NCBI RefSeq assembly: GCF_001571225.1
Contig: NZ_BCTJ01000023.1
Coordinates: 1-64,000, forward strand
Length of the DNA: 64,000 bases
Source of the DNA: Hydrogenophaga palleronii NBRC 102513
GTDB lineage: Bacteria; Pseudomonadota; Gammaproteobacteria; Burkholderiales; Burkholderiaceae_C
Direction: 5' to 3'
This document shows positions 1 to 9,577 of the stretch, piece after piece. Position 1 is the first letter of the stretch, and each line of letters starts with the position of its first letter. Both the position numbers and the translations under genes were made by a program. The notes below the pieces were generated by a model, which had not been told where the DNA came from, ran no database searches, and worked only from the letters and a program-made list of their open reading frames with translations.

Positions 1-11
1 CAGGGGGGAGT

Positions 12-2393
12 TCAGTTCAACAAGCGCTCGGGGTTGGCCTCGAGCTTGGCCATGGCGTCGCGTGTGGCGCGCACCGTGAGTGCCTCTTCTTCGCTGGGCA
101 CCAGCAGGCCGGCCTGCAGGTAAGACGCCACCCGGGTCGACTGGATCAGGAAACAGCGCCCGCCATTGGTGACGAACATGTAGAGCTGGCCACGCTGGCT
201 GCGCCAGGCCAGCTGCACGCTGTTGAGGCGGCCGTTGTGGTCGAGCCCGAACCAGGAGCCGATCTGCAACTCCACCGCCCACGAGCGCATGGCCTCGGTG
301 GGCTGGCTGCCGCCCTGGTTGATCACCTCGATGTTGCTCGCATCGACGCCGGTGATCATCTCGATGCTCTCGGTGTCCAGATCCAGATCACCGATGCCGT
401 TTTCCGGCAGGTAGTCTTCCAGATTCGCCAGCCGCTGCGACAGGTGGTCCAGGCTTTCCTGCGAGATCGCCTCGGTGCGCGACATGAAGGCGTCGGCCAG
501 GGTGTCGCTGACCGACTTGATGTGCTGGTCCTGCAGGCTGGTCGGGAAACCGAGCAGGGCCATGCCCTGGCGCAGGCGCTGCAGCCGGCCGGGCAGCTGC
601 TGGATCACGCGGGCACGGTCGTTGCGGTTGGGCTTGGCGCTGGCCGCCCACAACAGGTCGGAAGCGACCTGCTTGAGCGCCATGGTGTCTTCATGCTTGA
701 GGCCGTGTTTGACGCTGGCCACGGCCAGCACATCGACCCAGACCTTGAACAGGAAATCACGCACCTCGTCACGCACCGGCACGTCGTCGAGCAGCTTGCG
801 CAGCTCGATCGTGTACTGCACCGAGAGGGTTTCCTTCTGCTCGACCTGCTGCGCCACGCTGACGAAGCGGCTGGCGCTGCCCTGCTCGCTGAGGTAGGTG
901 GCGAGGAATTTCTGGAACTCGTCGAACACCAGCTGGAACACGCGCCGGCCGGTTTCGGGGTACTGCTCGATCACCTGCACCACGCGTTTGATCTCGGCCT
1001 CCAGCGCGGCCGAACCGACGTTCGACTCGAAGCCCATCACGCACGAACCCATGCGGTCGATCAGGCGGCGCGCCGGATGCTGCAGGGCGCTGAAGAATTC
1101 GGGCTCGGCCAGCGCCACTCGCAGCACCGGGATCTGCAGGCGCGCGAACCACACCCGCACGCTGGGTGGAATGCGTTCTTCGGCCAGGATGCTCTGGAAC
1201 ATCAAGGCCACCACTTCGATGGTGGCCTTTTCGGTCGGCGTGCTGGCGGCCTGTTTGAGCTCTGCTGTGCGCTGACGCAAAGAGCTGGCGGCCCGTTCCA
1301 CGTGCGCAACGTCGACGTACACACCGCCCCCTTCGCTGAGCGGCCCGCCTTGCGAGGGCAGGCCGAGGCTGGGCACAGCGGCTGCCTGGCGCTGGATCGC
1401 CTGCTGCAAACCGGGCGAGGGCGGCAGCAACTGGGTGGCTTCAAAGTCGCCGCCGACGCGGTCGATCAACAAACGTTTGAGCCGACCAACCACGCCCTGG
1501 GCGCGCATGCGCGCGCGCGCCAGCGGCGAGGTGCTGGTCATGAGCCGGGTTTCGTCCTGCACACCCAGCGCGGACGAGTGCGCTCCGGTGCGGCCGGATG
1601 CGGCGCCGAAATCGGAGCCCACCGGGCCGGGTGCGCTGTGGCCGGCGGCCTGCGGGTGGGCAGACCGCACGGGTGTCGGGGTCGGCTGGCCGCGCTGCGG
1701 CGCCAACGGTGCCGACGCCGACGACGGACCCTCGCTGCGGCTGCCGGGAACACGCCGGACCAGTGCCTGCAGATCGATCTCTTTCATCACGCCGCTGGAA
1801 ACGAGAAACTCGTTGGTGGCCTTGTAGGCCTCGTGCAGCTTGTTGGCCAGGATCGGTGACATGGCGTCCTGCACCAGAGCCCAGGCCTCGCGTGTCATGT
1901 GCGCGTCCAGCCACTGATCCACCAGAATGCGGGCGGTGACGTCGGGCAACAACACATCGCCGCGCGGCAGCTCCATGCGGCCTTCGAGGTGCTGCACCCG
2001 CAGGCGCAGTTCGTTGAGTTCGGTGGACGACTTGTCCAGCACCAGCATGGCCAGGCGCGAGGCCAGGATCTGATCGTCGATCGCGCCTTCGGCAACCAGC
2101 TCGAGCTGGCCGGACACGCTGGAAGGACTGCCTGAATTGGAGAAGCGCGGCAGCAGCGAGCGCTGCAGCGCCTTGCGCGTCTGGTTGAGCCAGGTGGTCT
2201 GGTTCTTCTGGAAGGCGGTCCAGGCGTCGCGCCGAGCCTGCATCTCGCGCGCCGGGCCGGCCTGGTCGAGCACCGAGGTCAGACGCGTGTCGCAGGCCTT
2301 GACCAGTTCGGGTAAGGCGCGGCCCACCTGAACCACGAAGAGTTCACGTGCCTGTTTGGCGAGAGAAGAAACGTGCTGATCGGGAGGCGACAC
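12..2393 (-). CDS. DUF1631 family protein
   Basis: This 793-residue protein matches what I know of the DUF1631 family, large soluble proteins common in beta- and gammaproteobacteria with no settled function. It has no signal peptide or membrane segment. The first 200 residues are mostly helical. A Pro/Ser/Ala-rich linker lies at about residues 210-290, followed by a long helical core and a compact C-terminal part (about 690-793) rich in beta-type residues (ELQIGSWFGLDHNGR), which could be a PilZ-like module. The start is the ATG at 2393, giving MSPPDQ. It lies 66 nt downstream of secF on the same strand, so read-through is possible, but nothing else links it to Sec. Family assignment is fairly sure; the role is unknown. 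Confidence 0.8.
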   Translation of the reverse strand: MSPPDQHVSSLAKQARELFVVQVGRALPELVKACDTRLTSVLDQAGPAREMQARRDAWTAFQKNQTTWLNQTRKALQRSLLPRFSNSGSPSSVSGQLELVAEGAIDDQILASRLAMLVLDKSSTELNELRLRVQHLEGRMELPRGDVLLPDVTARILVDQWLDAHMTREAWALVQDAMSPILANKLHEAYKATNEFLVSSGVMKEIDLQALVRRVPGSRSEGPSSASAPLAPQRGQPTPTPVRSAHPQAAGHSAPGPVGSDFGAASGRTGAHSSALGVQDETRLMTSTSPLARARMRAQGVVGRLKRLLIDRVGGDFEATQLLPPSPGLQQAIQRQAAAVPSLGLPSQGGPLSEGGGVYVDVAHVERAASSLRQRTAELKQAASTPTEKATIEVVALMFQSILAEERIPPSVRVWFARLQIPVLRVALAEPEFFSALQHPARRLIDRMGSCVMGFESNVGSAALEAEIKRVVQVIEQYPETGRRVFQLVFDEFQKFLATYLSEQGSASRFVSVAQQVEQKETLSVQYTIELRKLLDDVPVRDEVRDFLFKVWVDVLAVASVKHGLKHEDTMALKQVASDLLWAASAKPNRNDRARVIQQLPGRLQRLRQGMALLGFPTSLQDQHIKSVSDTLADAFMSRTEAISQESLDHLSQRLANLEDYLPENGIGDLDLDTESIEMITGVDASNIEVINQGGSQPTEAMRSWAVELQIGSWFGLDHNGRLNSVQLAWRSQRGQLYMFVTNGGRCFLIQSTRVASYLQAGLLVPSEEEALTVRATRDAMAKLEANPERLLN

Positions 2394-2459
2394 AATGCGT
2401 GCAGTATGACACGAATGGCTTAGCCAACCGCCCCCGAAACAGGAGAGGCGGGTCCGTGT

Positions 2460-3422
2460 TTACACCACTGCGCCAGCGTTCGGATCGTCCGCGCCGCCGG
2501 AGCCGCCTTCGGACTTGTTGGTCGGCTTGATCAGGTCTTCGCGCTTGATGCCCAGCCACATGGCCACGGCCGCACCGACGAACACCGAGGAGTAGATGCC
2601 GAAGCAGATGCCGATGGTCAGCGCCAGGGAGAAGTAGAACAGCGTCGGGCCGCCGAAGATCAGCATCGACAGCACCATGGCCTGGGTGGAGCCGTGGGTG
2701 ATGATGGTGCGGCTGATGGTGGAGGTGATGGCGTGGTCGATCACCTGCTGCGTGTTCATCTTGCGCTGGCGCCGGAAGGTTTCGCGGATCCGGTCGAAGA
2801 TCACCACCGACTCGTTGACCGAGTACCCCAGCACCGCCAATGTGGCCGCCAGTACCGCCAACGAGAACTCCCACTGGAAGAAGGCGAAGAAGCCCAGGAT
2901 GATCACCACGTCGTGCAGGTTGGCCACGATGGCCGAGACCGCGTACTTCCACTCGAAGCGGAAGGCAAGGTAAATCATGATGCCGACGATCACCAGCCCC
3001 AGCGCCATCAGGCCGTGGGTCAGCAGTTCCTGCCCGACCTGCGGCCCGACGAACTCGGTGCGGCGCAGCTCCACCGCGGGGTTCTGCGCCTTCAGCGCCG
3101 CCAGCACGACCTCGCTCTGCTGGCCGGAGGACTTGCCGGCCTGCACCGGCAGGCGCAGCAGCACGTCGCGCGAGGTGCCGAAGTTCTGCACCGGCACGTC
3201 GGCGTAGCCCAGCGATTCAATGACCTTGCGCACCGACTCCAGGTCGGCCGGCTGTTCGTAGGCCACCTCCATCACGGTGCCGCCGGTGAACTCCACCGAC
3301 AGGTGCAGGCCGCGCGTGGTGAGGAAAAAGACGGCGGCGATGAAGGTAATGACCGAAACCGCGTTGAGGACCAACGCATGTTTCATGAAAGGGATGTCGC
3401 GGCGAATGCGGAAGAATTCCAT
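2460..3422 (-). CDS. secF: Protein translocase subunit SecF
   Basis: SecF is the inner-membrane partner of SecD and uses the proton motive force to help pull proteins through SecYEG on the periplasmic side. The 320 residues show the family layout: a first membrane segment at about 17-36, a periplasmic domain carrying the FTGGTVMEV motif, then five membrane segments. The typical NESVVIFDRIRE motif sits near the end of the fourth. Length is usual for SecF. It follows secD with 15 nt between the genes, which are clearly co-transcribed. Confidence 0.97.
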   Translation of the reverse strand: MEFFRIRRDIPFMKHALVLNAVSVITFIAAVFFLTTRGLHLSVEFTGGTVMEVAYEQPADLESVRKVIESLGYADVPVQNFGTSRDVLLRLPVQAGKSSGQQSEVVLAALKAQNPAVELRRTEFVGPQVGQELLTHGLMALGLVIVGIMIYLAFRFEWKYAVSAIVANLHDVVIILGFFAFFQWEFSLAVLAATLAVLGYSVNESVVIFDRIRETFRRQRKMNTQQVIDHAITSTISRTIITHGSTQAMVLSMLIFGGPTLFYFSLALTIGICFGIYSSVFVGAAVAMWLGIKREDLIKPTNKSEGGSGGADDPNAGAVV

Positions 3423-3437
3423 GGCGTGTGTTCCTGA

Positions 3438-5312
3438 TCAGTCGGCCTTGGCCACGGCGTTCTGCGTTTCGGGGCGCCAGACGGTGCCGATGGAAACGGT
3501 CTTGAGTTTCTTCTGACGGCCGTACCAGAAGTTCACCACGCCACGCGAGAAGAACACGGACGAGAACATGCTGGTCAGGATGCCCAGGCAGTGCACCACG
3601 GCAAAACCGCGCACCGGGCCGGAGCCGAAGATCAGCAGCGCGATGCCGGCGATCAGCGAGGTGACGTTGGAGTCCAGGATGGTCGCCCACGCGTGTTCGT
3701 AACCGGCGTTGATCGCCATCTGCGGCGAGGCGCCGCGGCGCAGCTCTTCGCGAATGCGTTCGTTGACCAGCACGTTGGAGTCGATGGCCATGCCCAGCGC
3801 CAGCGCCATGGCGGCGATGCCGGGCAGCGTCAAGGTGGCCTGCAGCATGGACAGCAGCGACACCAGCAACAGCACGTTGAAGGCCAGCGCGATGCTGGAG
3901 AACACGCCGAACAGCGCGTAGTAGATGCACATGAACACCACGATGGCGATGAAGCCCCACAGCACGCTGTGGAAGCCCTTGGTGATGTTCTCGGCACCCA
4001 GGCTCGGGCCGATGGTGCGTTCTTCGATGATTTCCATCGGCGCGGCCAGCGAGCCGGCGCGCAGCAGCAGGGCGGTGTCGTTGGCCTCCACGGTGTTCAT
4101 GGAGCCCGAGATCTGCACCCGGCCACCGCCGATTTCGCCGCGGATCACCGGTGCGGTGACGACTTCGCCACGGCCCTTCTCGAACAGGATGATGGCCATG
4201 CGCTTGCCAACGTTCTCGCGCGTCACGTCGCGGAACACGCGCGCGCCCTTGGCGTCCAGCGTCAGGTGCACGGCGGCTTCCTGGGTCTGGCTGTCGAAGC
4301 CGGCCTGGGCGTCGGTCAGGTTCTCGCCGGTCAGCAGCACCTCGCGCTTGACCACCACGAACTGGCCGCCGCGCTCCGGGTAACGCTCGGCGCCGAAGGG
4401 CACCGGGCCGGTGCCGCGCGCGGCCGCCTGGCCGTCCACGCTCTCGTCCACCATGCGCACTTCCAGCGTGGCGGTGCGGCCCAGGATGTCCTTGGCCTTG
4501 GCGGTGTCCTGCACACCGGGCAGTTGCACCACGATGCGGTCGGCACCCTGCTGCTGGATCACCGGCTCGGCCACGCCGAGTTCGTTGATGCGGTTGTGCA
4601 GGGTGGTGATGTTCTGTTTGAGCGCCTGGTCCTGCACACGGCGTGCGGCTTCGGGGCTGATGGTGCCGATCAGGCGGAAGTCGGCGGTTTCGGTGATCTG
4701 CAGGTCGGCGAACTGGGTGCGGATCAGGTCGCGGGCCGCGCCCAGGGTGTTGGCGTCGCCGGCGCGCAGTTCGACGGTCTGGCCGTTGCGGTTCACGCCG
4801 CCATGGCGTACACCTTTTTCGCGCAACAGGGTGCGCAGGTCGGCGGCCAGCACGTCGGCGCGCCGCTGCAGGGCGGCCTGCATGTCGACCTGCAGCATGA
4901 AGTGCACGCCACCGCGCAAGTCCAGGCCCAGGTACATGGGCGAGGCGCCCAGGGAGGCCAGCCAGTTCGGGGTGCGGGGCAGCAGGTTGAGCGCCACCAC
5001 GTGGCTGACGTCGGCCGGGTCGGGGTTGAAGGCACGCTCCAGCGCGTCACGCGCCTTGAGCTGCTCATCGGTGCTGTCGAAGCGGGCCTTGACCGAGTTG
5101 GCGTCGAGCTGGATCAGGTTGCTCTGGATGTTCTGCGCCGCCAGCACCTGCTCCACGCGGGTGACCGTTGCGGGGTCGATGCGCACCGTGGACCGGGCTG
5201 CGGAGACCTGCACCGCGGGGGATTCCCCGTACAGGTTGGGCAGCGCGTAAAGCGCACTGACGAGCAAGGCGACCAGGATGATCGCGTACTTCCACAGCGG
5301 GTAACGGTTCAT
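3438..5312 (-). CDS. secD: Protein translocase subunit SecD
   Basis: SecD is the larger RND-type subunit of the SecDF complex that assists Sec-dependent export. The 624-residue protein has an N-terminal membrane helix, the P1 domain motif LGLDLRGGVHFMLQVD at about residues 118-133, a long periplasmic region, and a C-terminal six-helix domain. That domain contains the ALGMAIDSNVLVNERIREE motif; its Asp is the proton-relay residue of the family. The length matches proteobacterial SecD. The start at 5312 is the only ATG in the right place. yajC lies 90 nt upstream and secF 15 nt downstream. Confidence 0.97.
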   Translation of the reverse strand: MNRYPLWKYAIILVALLVSALYALPNLYGESPAVQVSAARSTVRIDPATVTRVEQVLAAQNIQSNLIQLDANSVKARFDSTDEQLKARDALERAFNPDPADVSHVVALNLLPRTPNWLASLGASPMYLGLDLRGGVHFMLQVDMQAALQRRADVLAADLRTLLREKGVRHGGVNRNGQTVELRAGDANTLGAARDLIRTQFADLQITETADFRLIGTISPEAARRVQDQALKQNITTLHNRINELGVAEPVIQQQGADRIVVQLPGVQDTAKAKDILGRTATLEVRMVDESVDGQAAARGTGPVPFGAERYPERGGQFVVVKREVLLTGENLTDAQAGFDSQTQEAAVHLTLDAKGARVFRDVTRENVGKRMAIILFEKGRGEVVTAPVIRGEIGGGRVQISGSMNTVEANDTALLLRAGSLAAPMEIIEERTIGPSLGAENITKGFHSVLWGFIAIVVFMCIYYALFGVFSSIALAFNVLLLVSLLSMLQATLTLPGIAAMALALGMAIDSNVLVNERIREELRRGASPQMAINAGYEHAWATILDSNVTSLIAGIALLIFGSGPVRGFAVVHCLGILTSMFSSVFFSRGVVNFWYGRQKKLKTVSIGTVWRPETQNAVAKAD

Positions 5313-5402
5313 GGTGAAGCCGGGCCTGAGGCCTGGAATTGTTCAGCGAAGGCGGGAAACGTATCGGTGCGGGCCCGGCCACCAGAGCCGGGCGCCACAG
5401 CT

Positions 5403-5729
5403 TCAGACGTTCTTGATCGTGCCCTTGGGCAGGACCTGCACGACAGCGGTGCGTTGGATCTTGATTTCATGGCCGTCGCCAAGTTCCACGCCCAGGTAAA
5501 TTTCACCGACCTTGGTGACGGTGGCAAGGAAGCCACCGGCGGTGACGACTTCGTCGCCCTTGGCCAGTGCGGACACCATGGCCTTGTGCTCTTTCTGGCG
5601 CTTGAGCTGAGGGCGGATCATGACGAAATACAGGACCACGAACATCAGCACCAGGGGCAGCATGCCGAGCAGGGTGGACTGGGTGTCGCCACCGGCAGCG
5701 GCTTGGGCGTAAGCGGAGGAAATGAACAC
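5403..5729 (-). CDS. yajC: Preprotein translocase subunit YajC
   Basis: YajC is a small inner-membrane protein that associates with SecDF and YidC. The 108 residues contain one hydrophobic segment (about 20-40, LLGMLPLVLMFVVLYFVMIR), followed by the family's RPQLKRQKEHKAM stretch and a cytoplasmic domain with GDEVVTAGG. Order yajC-secD-secF is the conserved one. In many relatives tgt and queA precede yajC; here the gene upstream is the unrelated indolepyruvate oxidoreductase, so the operon probably starts at yajC. Confidence 0.95.
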   Translation of the reverse strand: MFISSAYAQAAAGGDTQSTLLGMLPLVLMFVVLYFVMIRPQLKRQKEHKAMVSALAKGDEVVTAGGFLATVTKVGEIYLGVELGDGHEIKIQRTAVVQVLPKGTIKNV

Positions 5730-5773
5730 GGGGAGTCTCCAAAACAGATTCGGGGGTCACGACAATGCCGAAG

Positions 5774-5803
5774 GCCCGGGGCGCCTGCAAGGCGCCGCCG
5801 GGC
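5774..5803 (-). terminator. GC-rich stem-loop after the indolepyruvate oxidoreductase gene
   Basis: GCCCGG (5774-5779) plus GGCGCC (5780-5785) pair with GGCGCC (5791-5796) and CCGGGC (5798-5803), with a five-base loop and one bulged base. It lies between the end of the oxidoreductase gene and yajC. No run of T follows on the minus strand, so it is a possible terminator or RNA stabiliser, not a classical intrinsic terminator. Confidence 0.4.
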
Positions 5804-5850
5804 ACTCCGGACTCAGCCGGCGATTGTATGTCGCGGGTGTTGCCGGCCGT

Positions 5851-8800
5851 TCAGGCGGCGCGGGCCAGGGCAGGGGCCGCCGGCTGGCGCCATTGCTGCA
5901 GCAGGGCCTCGCGCCGGCTGCGGGCGGCGGCCAGATGGCGCTCCTTGATGTGGCCGTAACCCTTGATCTGCTCGGGCAGCGCCGCGATCTCCAGGGCCAG
6001 CGCGTGGTTGCCGGCGTTCAGGCCGCCCAGCAGGGTTTCGATATCGGCGCGGTACTCGGCGATCAGGGCGCGTTCGGTGCGGCGCTCTTCGGTGCGGCCG
6101 AAGAGGTCCAGCGGCGTGCCGCGCAGGCGCTTGAAGCGCGCCAGCCACTTGAAGGCGGTGAACATGTAGGGGCCGAACGGCTGCTTGATGAGTTCACCGC
6201 GTTCGTTCTTCTTCGCCGTCAGCGGCGGCGCCAGGTGCACCTTGAGCTTGTAGTCGCCCTCGAACTGGTTCGCCAGCCGGGCGTGGAAGGCCGGGTCGCT
6301 GTGCAGGCGGGCGACCTCGTACTCGTCCTTGTAGGCCATCAGCTTGAACAGGTAACGCGCCACGGTTTCGCTTAGCGTGGTCTTGCCCAGCGCGGCTTCG
6401 GCGGCCCGCACCCGGTCCACGAAGCTGCGGTACTGCGAAGCGTAGGCGGCGCTCTGGTAACCGGTGAGGAACTCGACCCGGCGCGACACCAGGTGGTCCA
6501 GCGTCTCGCGCTGCTTGAACTGGATCACCTGTTCGCCGCTGCCGGTCTTCTGCCACAGCACGCGCACCGCGTCCGGGTCGTGTGCGGCACGCCGGCCCCA
6601 CTCGAAGGCCGCCTTGTTCTTGTCGACCTGCACCGCGTTGAGTTCGATGGCGCGCATCAGCGAGGCCAGCTCCAGCGGCAGCCAGCCCTTCTGCCAGGCG
6701 TAGCCCAGCATCATGGGGTTGGTGTACAGGCTGTCGCCCATCAGGCGCGTGGCGGCGGTTTCGGCGTCGAAGCTGCCCACGGCATCGGGGCCCAGGCTCT
6801 GCACCAGCGCGTCCACACAGGCTTGCGCCGGGTTCTGCCAGTCGGGGTTCTTCACGAAGGCCGCCGTCGGCGTGGCATTGACGTTGAGCGCCACGTGCGT
6901 GCGGCCGGCGCGCAGGCGCTGCCAGGTTTCCTTGTTGGCGCTGACGATGGGGTCGCAGCCCAGGATCAGGTCGGCCGACGCGGCCGACACGCGCGTGGTG
7001 CGAATGTCGTCCTGGTGCGCGCCGATCAGCACATGGCTCCAGGTGGCGCCACCCTTTTGCGCCAACCCCGCCGCGTCCTGCGTGACGATGCCCTTGCCTT
7101 CCAGGTGCGCGGCCACGCCGAGCAGCTGGCCGATGGTGATCACGCCGGTGCCGCCGACACCGGCGACGATGACGCCCCAGGCCTCCGCGTCCAGGCGCGG
7201 CAAGGCCGGGAGTGGCAACGCGCCACCGGTCCATTCGATCTTCGTGCCCGCCTTGTCCTTCTTGCGCAGCTGGCCCCCTTCAACCGTGATGAAGCTCGGG
7301 CAGAAGCCCTTCACGCAGGAATAGTCCTTGTTGCAGGTGCTCTGGTTGATGGTGCGCTTGCGGCCGAACTCGGTTTCCAGCGGCTCGACCGACAGGCAGT
7401 TGGATTGCACGCCGCAATCACCACAGCCTTCGCAGACCAATTCGTTGATGACCACGCGCTTGGCCGGATCGACCAGGGTGCCGCGCTTGCGGCGGCGGCG
7501 CTTTTCGGTGGCACAGGTCTGGTCGTAGATGATGACCGTGGTGCCCTTGATCTCGCGGAACTCGCGCTGCACCGCGTCCAGCGTGTCGCGGTGCTGGATG
7601 GCGATGCCTTCCGGCAGGCCCTTCACGCCGTCGTACTTCTCAGGCTCGTCGGTGACGATGGTGATCTTCACCGCGCCCTCGGCGCGCATGCTCTGCGCGA
7701 TCTGCACCACGCTGTGGCCCTCGGGGCGCTCGCCCACCTGCTGGCCGCCGGTCATGGCGACGGCGTCGTTGTAGAGGATCTTGTAGGTGATGTTCACACC
7801 GGCCGCGATGCTCTGGCGCACCGCCAGCAGGCCGCTGTGGAAGTAGGTGCCGTCGCCCAGGTTGGCGAACATGTGCTGGTCGTGGCTGAACGGCTGCTGG
7901 CCGACCCAGGGCACACCCTCACCACCCATCTGCGTGAAGCCGACCGTGGCGCGGTCCATCCAGATGGTCATGAAATGGCAGCCGATGCCGGCCATGGCGC
8001 GTGAGCCCTCGGGCACCACGGTGCTGGTGTTGTGCGGGCAGCCCGAGCAGAACCAGGGCTGGCGCTCGGCACCGGGCACGCCCTGCGTGAGCAGGGTGTG
8101 CATGGATTGCTCCTGCGCCGTCAGGATGGTGAGGTGCGCGTCCATGCGCGCCAGCACGTCCTCGGGCAGGTGGCCCATCTTCTTCAGGCGCTTGGCGATG
8201 GCGCGCGCGATGATGGCGGGCGACAGGTCGGCGTTGGCGCGCAGCAGGGTGCGCGTGCTCGGGTTCGGCAGGCTCCACTCACCGCCGCTGAAGTCGCCCT
8301 CGGCCTCCTCGAACTTGCCGAGCACGTTCGGGCGCACGTCGGGGCGCCAGTTGTAGAGCTCTTCCTTCAGCTGGTACTCGATGACCTGGCGCTTTTCTTC
8401 CACCACCAGGATCTCGCGCAGGCCGGTGGCGAATTCGCGCGTGGTCTGCGCCTCCAGCGGCCAGACCACGGCCACCTTGTGCAGGCGCAAGCCGATGCGG
8501 CGGCAGGTGGCGTCGTCCAGCCCCAGGTCGAGCAGGGCCTGGCGCGTGTCGTTGTAGGCCTTGCCGCTGGCGATCAGGCCGAAGCGGTCGTTCGGACCGG
8601 CGATCACGTTGTGGTTGAGCTTGTTGGCGCGCACATAGGCCAGTGCGGCGTACCACTTGTAGTCGAACAGGCGCGCTTCCTGGTCCAGCGCGTGGTCGGG
8701 CCAGCGGATGTGCAGGCCGCCGGGTGGCATCTCGAAGTCGGGGATGACGATGTTCACCCGGTCCGGGTCGATCTCGGCCGTGGCGCTGGACTCGACGATC

Positions 8801-9447
8801 TCCTGGATCGTCTTCATGCCGGCCCAGACGCCGCTGAAACGGCTCATGGCGAACGCGTGCAAGCCCAGGTCCAGGATGTCCTGCACCGAGGTCGGGAAGA
8901 ACACCGGCAGCCCGCAGGCCTTGAAGATGTGGTCGCTCTGGTGCACGGCGGTGGAGCTCTTGGCGACGTGGTCGTCACCGGCCACCGCGATCACGCCACC
9001 CCAGGGCGTGGTGCCGGCCATGTTGGCGTGCTTGAAGACGTCGGAGCAACGGTCCACGCCCGGGCCCTTGCCGTACCAGATGCCGAACACGCCGTCGAAA
9101 CGGTTGCTGCCGGGCGGCGCAAAGCCCAGTTGCTGGGTGCCCCAGAGCGCGGTGGCGGCCAGCTCTTCGTTGACGCCGGGCTGGAACACGATGTTTTGCG
9201 CCTTCAGGTAGGACGCCGCCTTCTGCAAGGCCTGGTCGTAGCCGCCGAGGGGCGACCCCCGGTAACCGCTGACAAAACCCGCGGTGTTCTTGCCCACCAG
9301 GGCGTCGCGCTGGCGCTGCAGCATGGGCAGCTTGACCAGGGCCTGGACACCGCTCATGAAGGCGCGGCCGTGGTCGAGGGCGTACTTGTCGTCGAGGGTG
9401 ACCGTTTCCAGCGCGCGGCGGATGTGGTCGGGCAGTGGGGCGTTCAT
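5851..9447 (-). CDS. Indolepyruvate ferredoxin oxidoreductase family protein (fused subunits)
   Basis: This 1198-residue enzyme belongs to the thiamine-diphosphate 2-oxoacid:ferredoxin oxidoreductases, which oxidatively decarboxylate aryl pyruvates from aromatic amino-acid breakdown to acyl-CoA. It is a single-chain fusion. An alpha-like part occupies about residues 1-440. A TPP/beta-like part (GDGTYFHSGLLAVRQ) follows. A cysteine-rich stretch (CEGCGDCGVQSNC, CNKDYSCVKGFC) lies near 660-715, then a gamma domain with GVGGTGVITIGQLLG, then a C-terminal extension. I chose the ATG at 9447 (MNAPLPD): GGAG sits 8 nt upstream and homology starts there. The reading frame stays open 330 nt further upstream, but that part looks like non-coding sequence and overlaps the divergent gene. 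The next gene, divergent, is an Lrp-type regulator. Confidence 0.9.
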   Translation of the reverse strand: MNAPLPDHIRRALETVTLDDKYALDHGRAFMSGVQALVKLPMLQRQRDALVGKNTAGFVSGYRGSPLGGYDQALQKAASYLKAQNIVFQPGVNEELAATALWGTQQLGFAPPGSNRFDGVFGIWYGKGPGVDRCSDVFKHANMAGTTPWGGVIAVAGDDHVAKSSTAVHQSDHIFKACGLPVFFPTSVQDILDLGLHAFAMSRFSGVWAGMKTIQEIVESSATAEIDPDRVNIVIPDFEMPPGGLHIRWPDHALDQEARLFDYKWYAALAYVRANKLNHNVIAGPNDRFGLIASGKAYNDTRQALLDLGLDDATCRRIGLRLHKVAVVWPLEAQTTREFATGLREILVVEEKRQVIEYQLKEELYNWRPDVRPNVLGKFEEAEGDFSGGEWSLPNPSTRTLLRANADLSPAIIARAIAKRLKKMGHLPEDVLARMDAHLTILTAQEQSMHTLLTQGVPGAERQPWFCSGCPHNTSTVVPEGSRAMAGIGCHFMTIWMDRATVGFTQMGGEGVPWVGQQPFSHDQHMFANLGDGTYFHSGLLAVRQSIAAGVNITYKILYNDAVAMTGGQQVGERPEGHSVVQIAQSMRAEGAVKITIVTDEPEKYDGVKGLPEGIAIQHRDTLDAVQREFREIKGTTVIIYDQTCATEKRRRRKRGTLVDPAKRVVINELVCEGCGDCGVQSNCLSVEPLETEFGRKRTINQSTCNKDYSCVKGFCPSFITVEGGQLRKKDKAGTKIEWTGGALPLPALPRLDAEAWGVIVAGVGGTGVITIGQLLGVAAHLEGKGIVTQDAAGLAQKGGATWSHVLIGAHQDDIRTTRVSAASADLILGCDPIVSANKETWQRLRAGRTHVALNVNATPTAAFVKNPDWQNPAQACVDALVQSLGPDAVGSFDAETAATRLMGDSLYTNPMMLGYAWQKGWLPLELASLMRAIELNAVQVDKNKAAFEWGRRAAHDPDAVRVLWQKTGSGEQVIQFKQRETLDHLVSRRVEFLTGYQSAAYASQYRSFVDRVRAAEAALGKTTLSETVARYLFKLMAYKDEYEVARLHSDPAFHARLANQFEGDYKLKVHLAPPLTAKKNERGELIKQPFGPYMFTAFKWLARFKRLRGTPLDLFGRTEERRTERALIAEYRADIETLLGGLNAGNHALALEIAALPEQIKGYGHIKERHLAAARSRREALLQQWRQPAAPALARAA

Positions 9448-9475
9448 GGGCTTGTCTCCGTGGGGGGCTTGGCAT

Positions 9476-9492
9476 CCCGCTTTGTGAGCGGG
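9476..9492. promoter_or_regulatory. Inverted repeat in the divergent promoter region
   Basis: CCCGCT (9476-9481) and AGCGGG (9487-9492) form a perfect six-base inverted repeat with a five-base spacer. It lies in the 130-nt region shared by the oxidoreductase gene and the Lrp-type gene, in the leader of the former. It may be an operator or an mRNA hairpin; nothing in the sequence decides which. Confidence 0.3.
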
Positions 9493-9577
9493 TTCTGAAC
9501 GGGGCGCGCCGGGTAGGTGCGCGGCTCCAGTGTGGCGCACAGTGTATGCCCCGGTGCGCGATAGGTGTTTGCGTTTC

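Noticed and set aside
237-1859. Long plus-strand open frame (540 codons) opposite the DUF1631 gene
   Set aside because: It is the antisense of a good coding frame; its product is rich in His, Gln, Arg and Gly with no domain pattern, as expected when high-GC genes are read in the wrong frame.
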